From Chloroflexi bacterium RBG_16_57_11 (GTDB lineage Bacteria > Chloroflexota > Anaerolineae > Anaerolineales > UBA4823): DNA of 33,171 bases. The position numbers and the translations under genes are program-made. The DNA lies in the NCBI GenBank assembly GCA_001795165.1, contig MGNS01000072.1:4324-37494 (forward strand), written 5' to 3'. This document shows positions 23,842 through 31,686 of this stretch, piece after piece (position 1 is the stretch's first letter; the number at the start of each line of letters is the position of its first letter). Below the pieces are notes generated by a model, which was not told the DNA's origin, did not search any database, and was given only the letters and a program-made list of their open reading frames with translations.

Positions 23842-24252
23842 TCAGCCCGCTTTGACGCTGATCTTGCGCGCCTGGGCGGCGGCAGCCTTGGGCAGGTACA
23901 AGCGCAACACGCCGTCCTTGATCGTAGCCTGGATCTTGTCGCGGTCGATCTCATCCGAAAGCTTGAAGCTGCGCTGGTAATCGCCCACTTCATATTCGGC
24001 GAAAACCGGGGCAAAACCCTCCATCTCGACCGGCTCAGTAAAAGCATTGATGGTCAGGATATTCTTCTCCAGCGTGATCTCAACTGAGTCCTCGTCCACG
24101 CCGGGCACATCTGCCACGATGACCATCTGGTCATCCACTTCGTAAATATCGGCGCGCGGGACAAAGCAGGCACACTCACGGGTGCGCTCAGTGCCTTCCG
24201 CAGGAGCGACCTCTTCTTTTTCAATTTCCATGGTCGTTACGTTTTCAGCCAT
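23842..24252 (-). CDS. Hsp20/alpha-crystallin small heat-shock protein (second copy)
   Basis: A 136-residue ATP-independent chaperone. The alpha-crystallin domain spans about residues 32-133: PRADIYEVDDQMVIVADVPGVDEDSVEI, ILTINAFTEP, YQRSFKLSDEIDRDKIQATIKDGVLRLYLPKA. The conserved G-V-L-x-L/I block near the C-terminus is present (DGVLRLYLP). The N-terminal arm is short and acidic, and includes a CAC sequence at 28-30. The start ATG 24252 has GGAGG 6 nt upstream. It follows the first hsp20 gene by 46 nt on the same strand, so they are probably co-transcribed and may form mixed oligomers. The two proteins are clearly diverged. Confidence 0.94.
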   Translation of the reverse strand: MAENVTTMEIEKEEVAPAEGTERTRECACFVPRADIYEVDDQMVIVADVPGVDEDSVEITLEKNILTINAFTEPVEMEGFAPVFAEYEVGDYQRSFKLSDEIDRDKIQATIKDGVLRLYLPKAAAAQARKISVKAG

Positions 24253-24298
24253 CTCAAACCTCCATTATTCCATCCTCGATAAGGTGCACCAAGGTATT

Positions 24299-24739
24299 TT
24301 AGGCGCTCTTGACCGCGATCTTGCGCGGCTTGCTTTCCTCGGCGCGCGGCAAGCGGACGTTCAGCACGCCGTGCTTGAAAGTAGCCTCAATCTTTGGGAC
24401 GCTCACCGGGAAGGGTAGTTGCAGCGTGCGGGAGAACTTGCCATAACCACGCTCCTGGCGGTGATAGCGGGCGCCTTCCTTCAGCTCGTCCGGCTTACGG
24501 ACCCCGCTCAAGGTCAGCGTCTCACCAATCACATTGACCTCGATGTCATCCGGGCTGACCCCGGGCACCTCAGCGGTGACCAGCAGCCCCTCATCATTGC
24601 TCCATACATTCAACGCCGGGTAGGACGGGGCGTTGCGTACGCGCATCGGGCCGTAGTCCTCGAATAGACGGTTCATCTCGCGCTGCAGGCGATCCATTTC
24701 ACGCCACATACTAGGGACACGATAGCGACGGTACATCAT
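24299..24739 (-). CDS. Hsp20/alpha-crystallin small heat-shock protein (first copy)
   Basis: A 146-residue small heat-shock protein. It has an N-terminal arm of the class-A bacterial type (MWREMDRLQREMNRLFEDYG). An alpha-crystallin domain follows, with PALNVWSNDEGLLVTAEVPGVSPDDIEVNVIGETLTLSG, YGKFSRTLQLPFPV and FKHGVLNVRLPRAEE, and the tail ends KPRKIAVKSA. The start ATG 24739 has AGGAGG 8-13 nt upstream; the in-frame frame extends upstream to 24787 but without a ribosome site. It is the first gene of the hsp20 pair. A palindrome lies in its promoter region. Confidence 0.95.
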   Translation of the reverse strand: MMYRRYRVPSMWREMDRLQREMNRLFEDYGPMRVRNAPSYPALNVWSNDEGLLVTAEVPGVSPDDIEVNVIGETLTLSGVRKPDELKEGARYHRQERGYGKFSRTLQLPFPVSVPKIEATFKHGVLNVRLPRAEESKPRKIAVKSA

Positions 24740-24755
24740 TGGGATACCTCCTGAA

Positions 24756-24787
24756 ATTATAATTAACAAGTTTCTTGTAAATCTCAA
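24756..24787 (-). promoter_or_regulatory. Hsp20 operon promoter region with palindrome
   Basis: On the minus strand TTGAGA (24787-24782) and TATAAT (24761-24756) are 20 nt apart, longer than usual. The spacer holds a short inverted repeat ACAAG-AAA-CTTGT (24778-24766). Neither CIRCE nor the HspR HAIR motif is matched. The suboptimal spacing suggests that a regulator or alternative sigma factor is needed. Confidence 0.35.
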
Positions 24788-24865
24788 TTCTGAGCCTATC
24801 TTACGCCGTGCGCGTTAGAAAGGCGCAAGCGGAGTATATGAGGAATGTAATAATCGGGGATGCAG

Positions 24866-24874
24866 TGTTATACT
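24866..24874 (+). promoter_or_regulatory. Extended -10 promoter of the antitoxin gene
   Basis: TGTTATACT (TGn plus TATACT) lies 24 nt before ATG 24899, with AGGAAG as ribosome-binding site. Confidence 0.45.
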
Positions 24875-24898
24875 TGATCCAAGCCTAGGAAGAAACAT

Positions 24899-25153
24899 AT
24901 GGAACACTCACTAAATGCTGTTGAGCTAACTGGAACCATTGACGAAAATAGCCAGCTTCGCCTGGATGACCGCTTGCCCATCCCAGGCCCCCGGCGAGTA
25001 CGCGTGATTGTGCTCTATTCCGAGGATCAAGATTGGGAAGAAGGAGAATGGCTCTACGTAGCTACCCGCAGTCCGGCGTTCGACTTTCTGCGGGAACCCA
25101 GAGAGGATATCTACACCCGCGAAGACGGCAAGCCCTTTGATGACGAAGTATAA
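24899..25153 (+). CDS. Orphan MazE/PemI-type antitoxin-like protein
   Basis: An 84-residue protein with an N-terminal beta-rich segment (ELTGTIDENSQLRLDDRLPIPGPRRVRVIVLYSE). Its acidic C-terminal tail is SPAFDFLREPREDIYTREDGKPF, typical of small antitoxins found before MazF/PemK toxins in cyanobacteria and Chloroflexi. This assignment is from memory of the family style and from context. The ATG of a toxin-like frame (25140) overlaps its 3' end, the usual coupling of such pairs, but that toxin is truncated. The antitoxin may persist as an orphan that neutralises a related toxin or acts as a repressor. Confidence 0.6.
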   Translation: MEHSLNAVELTGTIDENSQLRLDDRLPIPGPRRVRVIVLYSEDQDWEEGEWLYVATRSPAFDFLREPREDIYTREDGKPFDDEV

Positions 25154-25298
25154 AGTTGTCCTTGTCCTTTTCCCCTTATAACAGTTGCACCGCCTGCTGA
25201 CCCTATCAACAGCCATTATCCAACGAGAACTAGGGCAATTAAGTCCATTGATGCAAAACGAAGTTCAAAAACGATTAAGGCAGTTATTCAGCATTTAA
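25140..25298 (+). pseudogene. Internally deleted PemK/MazF-type toxin remnant
   Basis: An ATG overlapping the antitoxin end opens MTKYKVVLVLFPL, the typical N-terminal strand of PemK/MazF toxins, and then meets TAA at 25179-25181. In the same frame IIQRELGQLSPLMQNEVQKRLRQLF follows and ends at 25298; it looks like the C-terminal helix of the same family. About 60 residues of the middle are missing, judged from the usual ~110-residue length. The toxin should be inactive. Confidence 0.6.
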
Positions 25299-25544
25299 AT
25301 TAAGCAGCACTCAAAATTTCCTAGCGAAGAAACAATGGGTTTTGGCGCGAAAGGTGCTTCCAACACGTTTCGCTTGCCAGCCCCCGAACAAATTCGGCGG
25401 CGTCTGTTGGCGACGGATGCCACTCGGACACTGTTATCGCATCGGCTGGTTTTCGCAGCTACCGGCATTCTTAGATTCTATTAATAATCCTCCGATACGA
25501 TTCTTACTTTCGAGTATTATAAATATCAGGATCGGAGTCCGCTT
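25299..25544. other. Intergenic stretch upstream of dnaJ, no gene seen
   Basis: This 246-bp stretch shows no convincing gene. An open frame runs through it but has no family features and no ribosome site. An A/T-rich GAGTATTATAAATATC just before dnaJ may hold the promoter, but no convincing -35 box is seen. Confidence 0.4.
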
Positions 25545-26519
25545 ATGGAATACAAAGACTACTACAAAACCCTCGGCGTTGGAAAAAACGCCCAGCCGGA
25601 GGAGATCAAGAAGGTCTACCGCAAGCTGGCGCGCCAGTATCACCCCGATCTCAACCCGGGGAATAAAGCCGCGGAAGAGAAGTTCAAGGAGATCAACGAG
25701 GCCTACGAGGTGATATCCGATCCAGCCAAGCGGCAGAAATACGACCAATTTGGCTCGCAGTGGCAGCAGTACACCCGCAGCGGCGGGAGGCCGCAAGACT
25801 TCGACTGGACGCAGTGGACCAACCGCCCCGGCGGCGGTCAAACCTACACCCGCACCGTGACCCAGGAAGACCTGGAGCAGATGTTCGGCGGCAGCTTCAG
25901 CGGGGGTGGCGGTTTTGGCGGCTTCTCCGATTTCTTCGAGACGCTGTTCGGCGGCCTGGGCCGCCAGCCAGGCAGCGCCTACCAGCCACGTGGCGCCCGC
26001 GCCAGCCGCGGTCAGGACAGCGAGCACACCATCCAGGTCAGCCTCGAAGACGCCCTGCGCGGCACCACCTGCAGCCTGGAATGGGAGGGCGGTAAGCGCA
26101 TCGAAGCCAAGATCCCGCCGGGCGTCAAGACCGGCTCGCGCATCCGCCTGAGCGGTCAAGGCGCTGCAGGCGCGGCCGGCGGCCCGACGGGCGACCTGTA
26201 CCTGAAGGTCGAGGTCCTGCCGCACCCGTCGTTCACCCGCGAAGGCGACGACCTGAAGACCACTGTGCCGGTCGATCTGTACACCGCCGTGCTGGGCGGC
26301 ACGATCCAGGTGCCGACGCTGGAAAAATCGGTCGAGCTGACCATCCCGCCGGAGACCGCCAACGGAAAGGTTTTCCGCCTGCGCGGTTTGGGCATGCCCA
26401 AGCTGAAGAACCCCCAGGAGCGGGGCAGCCTGTTCGTCACCGTCCAGGTGCAGTTGCCGCGGGACCTGACCCAGCAGGAGCGCGAGCTATTCCAGAAGCT
26501 GCGCGACCTGCGCAAGTAA
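25545..26519 (+). CDS. DnaJ/CbpA-type co-chaperone without zinc finger
   Basis: A 324-residue class B J-protein. The J domain (1-68) contains YKTLGVGKNAQPEEIKKVYRKLA and HPD at 33-35, the motif that stimulates DnaK ATPase. A linker rich in Gly/Phe follows (about 105-145, MFGGSFSGGGGFGGFSDFFETLFGGLG). Then come the two beta-barrel substrate-binding domains (about 163-320), with HTIQVSLEDALRGT, KIPPGVKTGSRIRLSGQG and ELTIPPETANGKVFRLRGLGMP. No CxxCxGxG zinc repeats are present, so it is CbpA-like. The start ATG 25545 has GGAG 8-11 nt upstream. It lies near two hsp20 genes, forming a small stress-protein neighbourhood. Confidence 0.95.
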   Translation: MEYKDYYKTLGVGKNAQPEEIKKVYRKLARQYHPDLNPGNKAAEEKFKEINEAYEVISDPAKRQKYDQFGSQWQQYTRSGGRPQDFDWTQWTNRPGGGQTYTRTVTQEDLEQMFGGSFSGGGGFGGFSDFFETLFGGLGRQPGSAYQPRGARASRGQDSEHTIQVSLEDALRGTTCSLEWEGGKRIEAKIPPGVKTGSRIRLSGQGAAGAAGGPTGDLYLKVEVLPHPSFTREGDDLKTTVPVDLYTAVLGGTIQVPTLEKSVELTIPPETANGKVFRLRGLGMPKLKNPQERGSLFVTVQVQLPRDLTQQERELFQKLRDLRK

Positions 26520-26534
26520 AGGCCCGAGTGATCA

Positions 26535-26568
26535 GGTGCGTTGCACATCAAATGTGCAACGCACCTTT
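26535..26568 (+). terminator. Perfect hairpin after dnaJ
   Basis: GGTGCGTTGCACAT-CAA-ATGTGCAACGCACC is a perfect 14-bp stem, followed by TTTCTG. It probably ends dnaJ transcription and may also serve the convergent lipoprotein gene, which stops 12 nt away. Confidence 0.7.
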
Positions 26569-26579
26569 CTGATAAACCC

Positions 26580-27266
26580 TCACGGGTAAGGCATAGCCGG
26601 CGGCGGGTAGGACAGGCTAGAGGATTCCTCCGGTGCTGGATAGGGAGTGGTGGAAGGGCTGGGGGTGACGGTCGGCGGGGGCGGGGTCCAAGTCGGCCAG
26701 GATGTGGCTGTGGGCATAGCGTACAAAGTCGCCAGATGGACCGGATCCATGGTGGGTAGCGACCCCGGCGTGATCGGAATCGAAGTACCTGAGAGATAAA
26801 CCTGCTTATCTTCGCGGTTGAGATAGATTACCAGGGAATCATCAGCGCTCAATTGTGGCGTGCTGGCGCGGACGAAGATATCATAATGGGCTAAATCAAT
26901 CGTCGGAGGCGGAAGTTTTAGCGAGCGAGTGAAGGTGACGGTTTGATTCGCTTTAATATCGACACGCCAATCAATCTTACCTTGATCTTTCCAAGATACC
27001 TTACCCGGCTCTGCTTTGAACGCGTCTTGCACGACGATGCTCTTCGGCCAGGTAGTCAGAGAGACCACGAGACCGGCAATGTCTTTCTCGCTGGTCACGG
27101 TGATCATAATCGTGACCGGCTCGTCGAAATGAACAGGTTCTTTCGCCCGAACCTGGATGCATAATTCTCCCTGCATGCTACAGCCGCCCTTGTCCGAAGC
27201 GCTATTTGCGCAGGCTGTGAGACTAGTAAACAGAAGTATACACATTAAGAACCGTTTAACATTCAT
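26580..27266 (-). CDS. Lipoprotein of unknown function with Pro/Thr-rich C-terminus
   Basis: A 228-residue predicted lipoprotein. The signal peptide ends in the lipobox LTAC (Cys at 19). The mature part (about 30-150) is beta-rich with an Ig/adhesion-like style: EPVHFDEPVTIMITVTSEKDIAGLVVSL, TVTFTRSLKLPPP, FVRAS. The last ~60 residues are a low-complexity Pro/Thr/Ser tail (WPTWTPPPPTVTPSPSTTP, then YPAPEESSSLSYPPP). This tail at the C-terminus rather than near the anchor is unusual. I do not recognise a named family. It starts 24 nt after the secreted HExxH protein gene, with GGAG upstream, so the two are probably one transcript and may work together at the cell surface. Confidence 0.72.
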   Translation of the reverse strand: MNVKRFLMCILLFTSLTACANSASDKGGCSMQGELCIQVRAKEPVHFDEPVTIMITVTSEKDIAGLVVSLTTWPKSIVVQDAFKAEPGKVSWKDQGKIDWRVDIKANQTVTFTRSLKLPPPTIDLAHYDIFVRASTPQLSADDSLVIYLNREDKQVYLSGTSIPITPGSLPTMDPVHLATLYAMPTATSWPTWTPPPPTVTPSPSTTPYPAPEESSSLSYPPPAMPYP

Positions 27267-27290
27267 CGCCAGCTCCTTATTTTCAGGAGG

Positions 27291-29828
27291 CTATCTGAAT
27301 ACAAGAGGTAGGTGCATCCAGGATTGCACTGGCGCGACTGTGACCTGAAAGACGTCCTCAGCTGTCTTGAAGCTGTCGCTGACTCGCAGGGTCACAATAC
27401 ACTGGCCCAGCCAACCCGGCTGTGGAATCACGTTCACCCATCGTCCATCAAGGCTGGCCTCGCAGTGCCAGTCGCTCACAACTGTGATCTGATAGCTCAA
27501 TTCAGGGTCAGTGCTTTCGTCATCACCTGTAAACGCCCACAGGTCGATGATATGAGGATAGGAAATACCTTGCAGCACAGTAACATCCGGCAGCGGCAGA
27601 TCGAAGCGCGGTGCACCATCGTAATCAATGGTGTTCTGGTAAATCGCCCGCACGGCATTGTGCTTATTTTGCCCGCTGGCCTTCCAACTCTCCCAAAACA
27701 TAGAGAAGCGATCTTCACTCTCTCCATGGAACGCGATATCCGTAATAGGGACAAAGCCAAATGTGGCACTGTCGAATCCTTCGTTTGCACTATCGAACTG
27801 ATCGTATAAGGCGCCGGCTACCCGACCCTCGACGACATCGCCTTCCGGAAATTGATCGCCTCGCCCATGAGTTTCCAGGTTAAAGTGTCTTTCATCTGGA
27901 TTCCCAGTGCAAGGGCCCTCATCATAGTCATAACACGCATCGCCGTTTACCGCTAGAGGAAGGAAATCCGCCCAGCCCTCACTCCAGGCGCAGGTGTCAT
28001 CTTCTTGACTGAACGGCGCATGATCCCAGCATGGAGGATCCCACCACCACCACCCGGTAGCATTCCATAGATAGTGGTGCCCAGCCTCGTGCACAATGGC
28101 GTCAGCGGAAATCACATTGTCTTGGGCGATGAAAATATATGGCCCAAAACCATTTAAAGCACGAGCCTTCAAGACATGGAAACAGCCCATTTTGACCTAA
28201 CTCCCATCGGGCGGAAATAGAGCCGGAATCGATGCCACTGTTTTCATGCACATATTCCCACGCCCGTCGCAAATCTTGGAAAATCCACATTGCTTCAAGG
28301 TTTAGCGAATCGACCAGTATTGGAGTACTCAAGTCAGCAATTCCATCTGGTGCATTGGTGATGGGGGAACGATTCCATTTATAGGTTTGGTCATCAAAGT
28401 CTGCCACACGATGCCTGGACATCCCGCTGTCATTGTAATCGGCCTCGAACACGGCGTACAGGTCGAGCCGGCGGTACATCGGATTGCTGGCCGTACCATC
28501 GGAATCCCAGTTCGTCCTGGCGGGAAATTGAAAGAAGCCATTAGCGTCTGTGGTTGTCGTGACCAGCAGATCATCTATCCCCTCAAGGTCCTGGTCGTAA
28601 AGATAAACGTTAGTGAAACGCCCCCTGACCTGGAGTCGTTCCTGTCTGGATATTCTAATATACCTTGCGCTGTCACCTGCCCAGGCGTATACCTGCGGAT
28701 CATGATGTTATCGACCCAAGGACCTTCATATTGGACAACATTATCACTGTAAAAATACCAGCCTGCCCAAACAGTCGAGTCTCCCAGGTAATTATTTAAA
28801 TCAATTTGTACACCATCCCATTCCGCCGTTCCATCCCACATCAAACCATTGAAAGTGGCGCCATCGCCGGAGGCTCCGAAGAAGATGTAATCATAGTTTT
28901 CCTCAATCTGCCGCCAAAGCCAGAATATTGCTTCGGCTGCTGTGGCTCCTGTGGCATCGCCCAGGTCAAAAGGACCGTAAATCATCCAACTTTGCGCATT
29001 CGGTGGGTAGGTGGAAAATGCAGGGTCCAGGCCATCCGCACCACCATTGGCGGGCCAGGCAGCCCAATAACCATCATTAGAGCGAAAGTCGTCATCATCC
29101 CACAGGTATTCTTTGCCATCGTTTGGATTATTGTCCACCAGCGCCCAACCGGCGCCCGGAAAATTGCTTTCGAACGTCTCAAGCGTGAGGATTCTCCAAC
29201 CATCAGGCTCCAACAATAAGCTTTGAACCTCGCCTTCTGATTTCTTCTCATCTCGATCTGGTGTGATGGATTTTTCTACACCAGGAGGAATACGCAAGGA
29301 GGTTGGACGCCCAGGCGTTCCGGATATCTGTATCGGAAGCGGGCCTACAGGGGTGTAATATATGCTGATCGACGCATCTCGCAGCCACCCGGACTGGCCA
29401 GGAACCGCGTCGCGCACCCAGAAATACCACCCGCCTTGGGCAGGTGTCCCATTAAAAATGTCCAACCCGGTTGCTTTCCCAAGTTCAGGACCTTTAACCA
29501 GGCTACCGCGCTCCCACAAGTGCTGACGGATGATACCATCTTCGCGCGTTAGCAACACCTCCAACTGATCGGTGTTGGGATGTTCTATGCGGTATTTTAC
29601 ATTCGCTTTTGTAACGGTGGTGCCGTCCGGGGCGGCTGGATCCAGCAGGCAAACCTGGAGCCAACTGCCGTCATCAGGAATTTCTTGTTCGTGGAATTGC
29701 GTTGAACAGAGCGGTTTAGTTGCCAGAGCGGTTGAGGCTTCCCCAATCGCTCGAACAGAGCTATCGGTACTAATATACAGACTTAAGCTCAGCAAAGCGC
29801 CGATCACCAGACCAAGTGAGTGTTTCAT
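27291..29828 (-). pseudogene. Secreted HExxH metallopeptidase-like multidomain protein, disrupted by two compensating frameshifts
   Basis: A gene for about 845 residues. It starts at ATG 29828 (AGGAGG upstream) with a signal peptide (MKHSLGLVIGALLSLSLYIS). The first frame holds a P/HomoB-like beta domain (about 60-165) and a MAM/immune-inhibitor-A-like domain (FFGASGDGATFNGLMWDGT, GPWVDNIMIRRY), and ends at 28575. The middle part (about 28625-28193) continues in another frame with VYLYDQDLEGIDDLLVTT and DANGFFQF, a transthyretin-like fold. The last part returns to the first frame with VHEAGHHYLWN (HExxH zinc motif) and SEGWADFLPL, an Ig-like domain and the tail LPLVFR. Shifts fall at a C5 run (28621-28625) and a T4 run (28190-28193). 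They may be real lesions or sequencing errors; if errors, this is one intact secreted protease. Confidence 0.75.
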
Positions 29829-30120
29829 CTGCACCTCCTGGCTGAACCCTCGATTTCGAAAGTTCAGCGTAGATTTTGACCTCTCACTGCTTCACCCTTT
29901 ATGGCGAGATCCAAACTGATAGCCCAAACATTAATATAGGTCTGGTCGCAGAGTAATTCAAGTGTTGTTTATCACCCCCCCCCATATGATATTAATCACA
30001 ATCACGCAATTTAAAAGTGATTTATTTAGTTGGCGCGATCTGAGGCGGGTTTACACCATCCCTGGCCGACTCAACCCGCGTATAGACCCCTACTTGCTTG
30101 ATCATTCCTGATACTGGAAT
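29829..30120. other. A/T-rich intergenic stretch with a C9 tract, no gene seen
   Basis: This ~290-bp stretch upstream of the secreted-protein gene has no credible open frame. It contains a run of nine C (29975-29983) followed by CATATGATATTAATCAC. It presumably holds the promoter of the secreted-protein gene, but no clear -35/-10 pair is found. Confidence 0.4.
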
Positions 30121-30348
30121 CTACCCCCCGGCCATGGCGCCCACCACCCACAGAGGCTCCGCGCCGGTGACGATCGCCTCTGGCAGCGGGGCCTCCTGTG
30201 GCTCGTGGGACCAATCCTCTTGACAGGCAAAAAACCGGATGAAAGGCCGGCGCTCTTGCGTGACGTGGTCACGCAGCGTCCCGCGCAGCATCGGATACTG
30301 CGCTTCCAGGGCGTCCAACACCGCGCCGATGGTAACCGGCCCATCCAC
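30121..30348 (-). pseudogene. 5'-truncated second copy of MoaD/ThiS-like gene
   Basis: This frame (GTG 30348, 75 residues if used) matches residues 24-98 of the intact copy at 32289-32585 with only three differences, and ends in the same GAMAGG diglycine tail. Similarity continues upstream for about a dozen codons (SREVEVRVDG against GREIELQVDG) and then stops where the sigma-factor gene ends (TAG 30368-30370). The first beta strand of the ubiquitin-like fold is missing. A GAGG lies shortly before the GTG, so a truncated product could still be made. It is called a pseudogene because the conserved N-terminus is lost. Confidence 0.65.
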
Positions 30349-30367
30349 CCGAACCTCAACTTCGCGG

Positions 30368-31651
30368 CTAACGACCAGCGTCAGCCGCTGATAGCTCAGC
30401 CGTTCGGGCTCGCTCGAAGAGCAGTTCGCGTTCGCGTGTGTTGCAGGTGAGTGTTGCCGCGCGCTCGAACTCTGCGCGGGCTTCGTCGAAACGGCCTAGC
30501 CTGGCGAGCAGGTCGCCGCGCACGCTTGGCAGGAGGTGATAATCCTCCAGTGATGGCTCGGAGGTGAGCAAATCAACGATCTCAAGCCCTGCTGCCGGAC
30601 CATACGCCATCGATAACGCGACTGCGCGGTTCAGCTCCACAACGGGTGATGGCATGAGTTGGGCAAGGGCATCGTAGAGCGCCGCGATGCGCGCCCAGTC
30701 CGTCTCGGCGGGGATGCGTGCGCGTGCGTGACAGGCGGCAATTGCGGCCTGCAATGCGTATGGCCCGAGCGCGGCGCCGAGTTTCTCGGCGCGCTCAAGC
30801 GCCACGAGGCCGCGCCGGATGAGGAGCTGGTCCCAGCGGAGGCGGTTTTGATCCAAGAGCAGAATGGGCTCCCCCGACGGGCCAACCCGCGCCCGAATAC
30901 GTGAGGCCTGAATCTCCATCAGCGCAACAAGACCGTGAACTTCGGGCTCGTGCGGAACGAGCTCAGCCAGGATCCGGCCAAGACGGAGCGCATCCTCGCA
31001 CAGCGCCGGTCGCACCCAGTCGTCGCCGGCGGTCGTTGAGTAGCCTTCGTTGAAGATGAGATAGATAACCTCCAACACGGATGACAGTCGGGCGGCGCGG
31101 ACGGATTCGCTCGGGTTCTCGAAAGGAACATGCGCTTCGGCCAGGGTGCGCTTTGCCCGCACGATGCGTTGAGCGATGGTCGCCTCCGTTACCAGGAAGG
31201 CACGCGCGATCTCCCAGGTTGTCAGGCCTCCGATCAGCCGCAAGGTGAGCGCAACGCGCGCCTCAGTCGAGAGCAACGGATGGCACGCTGTGAAGATGAG
31301 GCGCAAGAGGTCGTCACCGATGTCATCGTCGAGGGCGGTATCGAAATCCGCCTCGCTCACCGCTTGTTGGATCTCGAGCTCGCGACCCAGCTGCTCATGC
31401 TTACGCTCCAGCGTAGTTCTTCGCCGCAACTGGTCAACCGCACGATGCTTAGCGGTGGCCATGAGCCAGGCGCCCGGATTGTTCGGGATGCCCGACTCCG
31501 GCCACCGCTCCAACGCGATCACGAGCGCGTCCTGCGCCAGGTCTTCAGCCAGGCCAACCTCACCCACCATGCGAGTGAGACTGGCGATGATCTTCGCCGA
31601 TTCAATCCGCCAGACTGCATCGATTGCGCGATGGGTATCGGAGGTCGCCAT
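30368..31651 (-). CDS. ECF42-type RNA polymerase sigma factor with long C-terminal extension
   Basis: A 427-residue extracytoplasmic-function sigma factor. Region sigma-2 (about 10-80) contains VGLAEDLAQDALVIALERWP and NPGAWLMATAKHRAVDQLRRR. Region sigma-4 (about 118-170) has LTLRLIGGLTTWEIARAFLVTEATIAQRIVRAKRTL split over two helices. A ~250-residue helical C-terminal domain follows (VIYLIFNEGYSTTAGDDW, LLIRRGLVALERAEKLGAALGPYALQAAIAACHA), diagnostic of the ECF42 group, in which it replaces an anti-sigma factor. The preceding gene encodes a DGPF/YCII protein, the constant partner of this group. The start ATG 31651 has GGAG about 8 nt upstream. The last residues (SAADAGR) run into a truncated MoaD-like copy, so the native C-terminus may have been altered. 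Confidence 0.9.
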   Translation of the reverse strand: MATSDTHRAIDAVWRIESAKIIASLTRMVGEVGLAEDLAQDALVIALERWPESGIPNNPGAWLMATAKHRAVDQLRRRTTLERKHEQLGRELEIQQAVSEADFDTALDDDIGDDLLRLIFTACHPLLSTEARVALTLRLIGGLTTWEIARAFLVTEATIAQRIVRAKRTLAEAHVPFENPSESVRAARLSSVLEVIYLIFNEGYSTTAGDDWVRPALCEDALRLGRILAELVPHEPEVHGLVALMEIQASRIRARVGPSGEPILLLDQNRLRWDQLLIRRGLVALERAEKLGAALGPYALQAAIAACHARARIPAETDWARIAALYDALAQLMPSPVVELNRAVALSMAYGPAAGLEIVDLLTSEPSLEDYHLLPSVRGDLLARLGRFDEARAEFERAATLTCNTRERELLFERARTAELSAADAGR

Positions 31652-31686
31652 AACCTAGCTCCACTCGATATAGGATTTGCTTTATG

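Noticed and set aside
24756..24790. CIRCE or HspR operator at the hsp20 promoter
   Set aside because: The sequence matches neither TTAGCACTC-N9-GAGTGCTAA nor CTTGAGT-N7-ACTCAAG.
25342..25544. Gene upstream of dnaJ in another frame
   Set aside because: The frame continues inside dnaJ, has no family features and no ribosome site.
28575..28640. Programmed ribosomal frameshift in the secreted-protein gene
   Set aside because: No slippery heptamer with a downstream structure is visible, and two opposite shifts at homopolymers fit indels or sequencing errors better.
29975..29983. C9 tract as a phase-variation switch of the secreted-protein gene
   Set aside because: It lies 147 bp upstream of the start and no promoter could be placed around it, so there is no support for a switching role.
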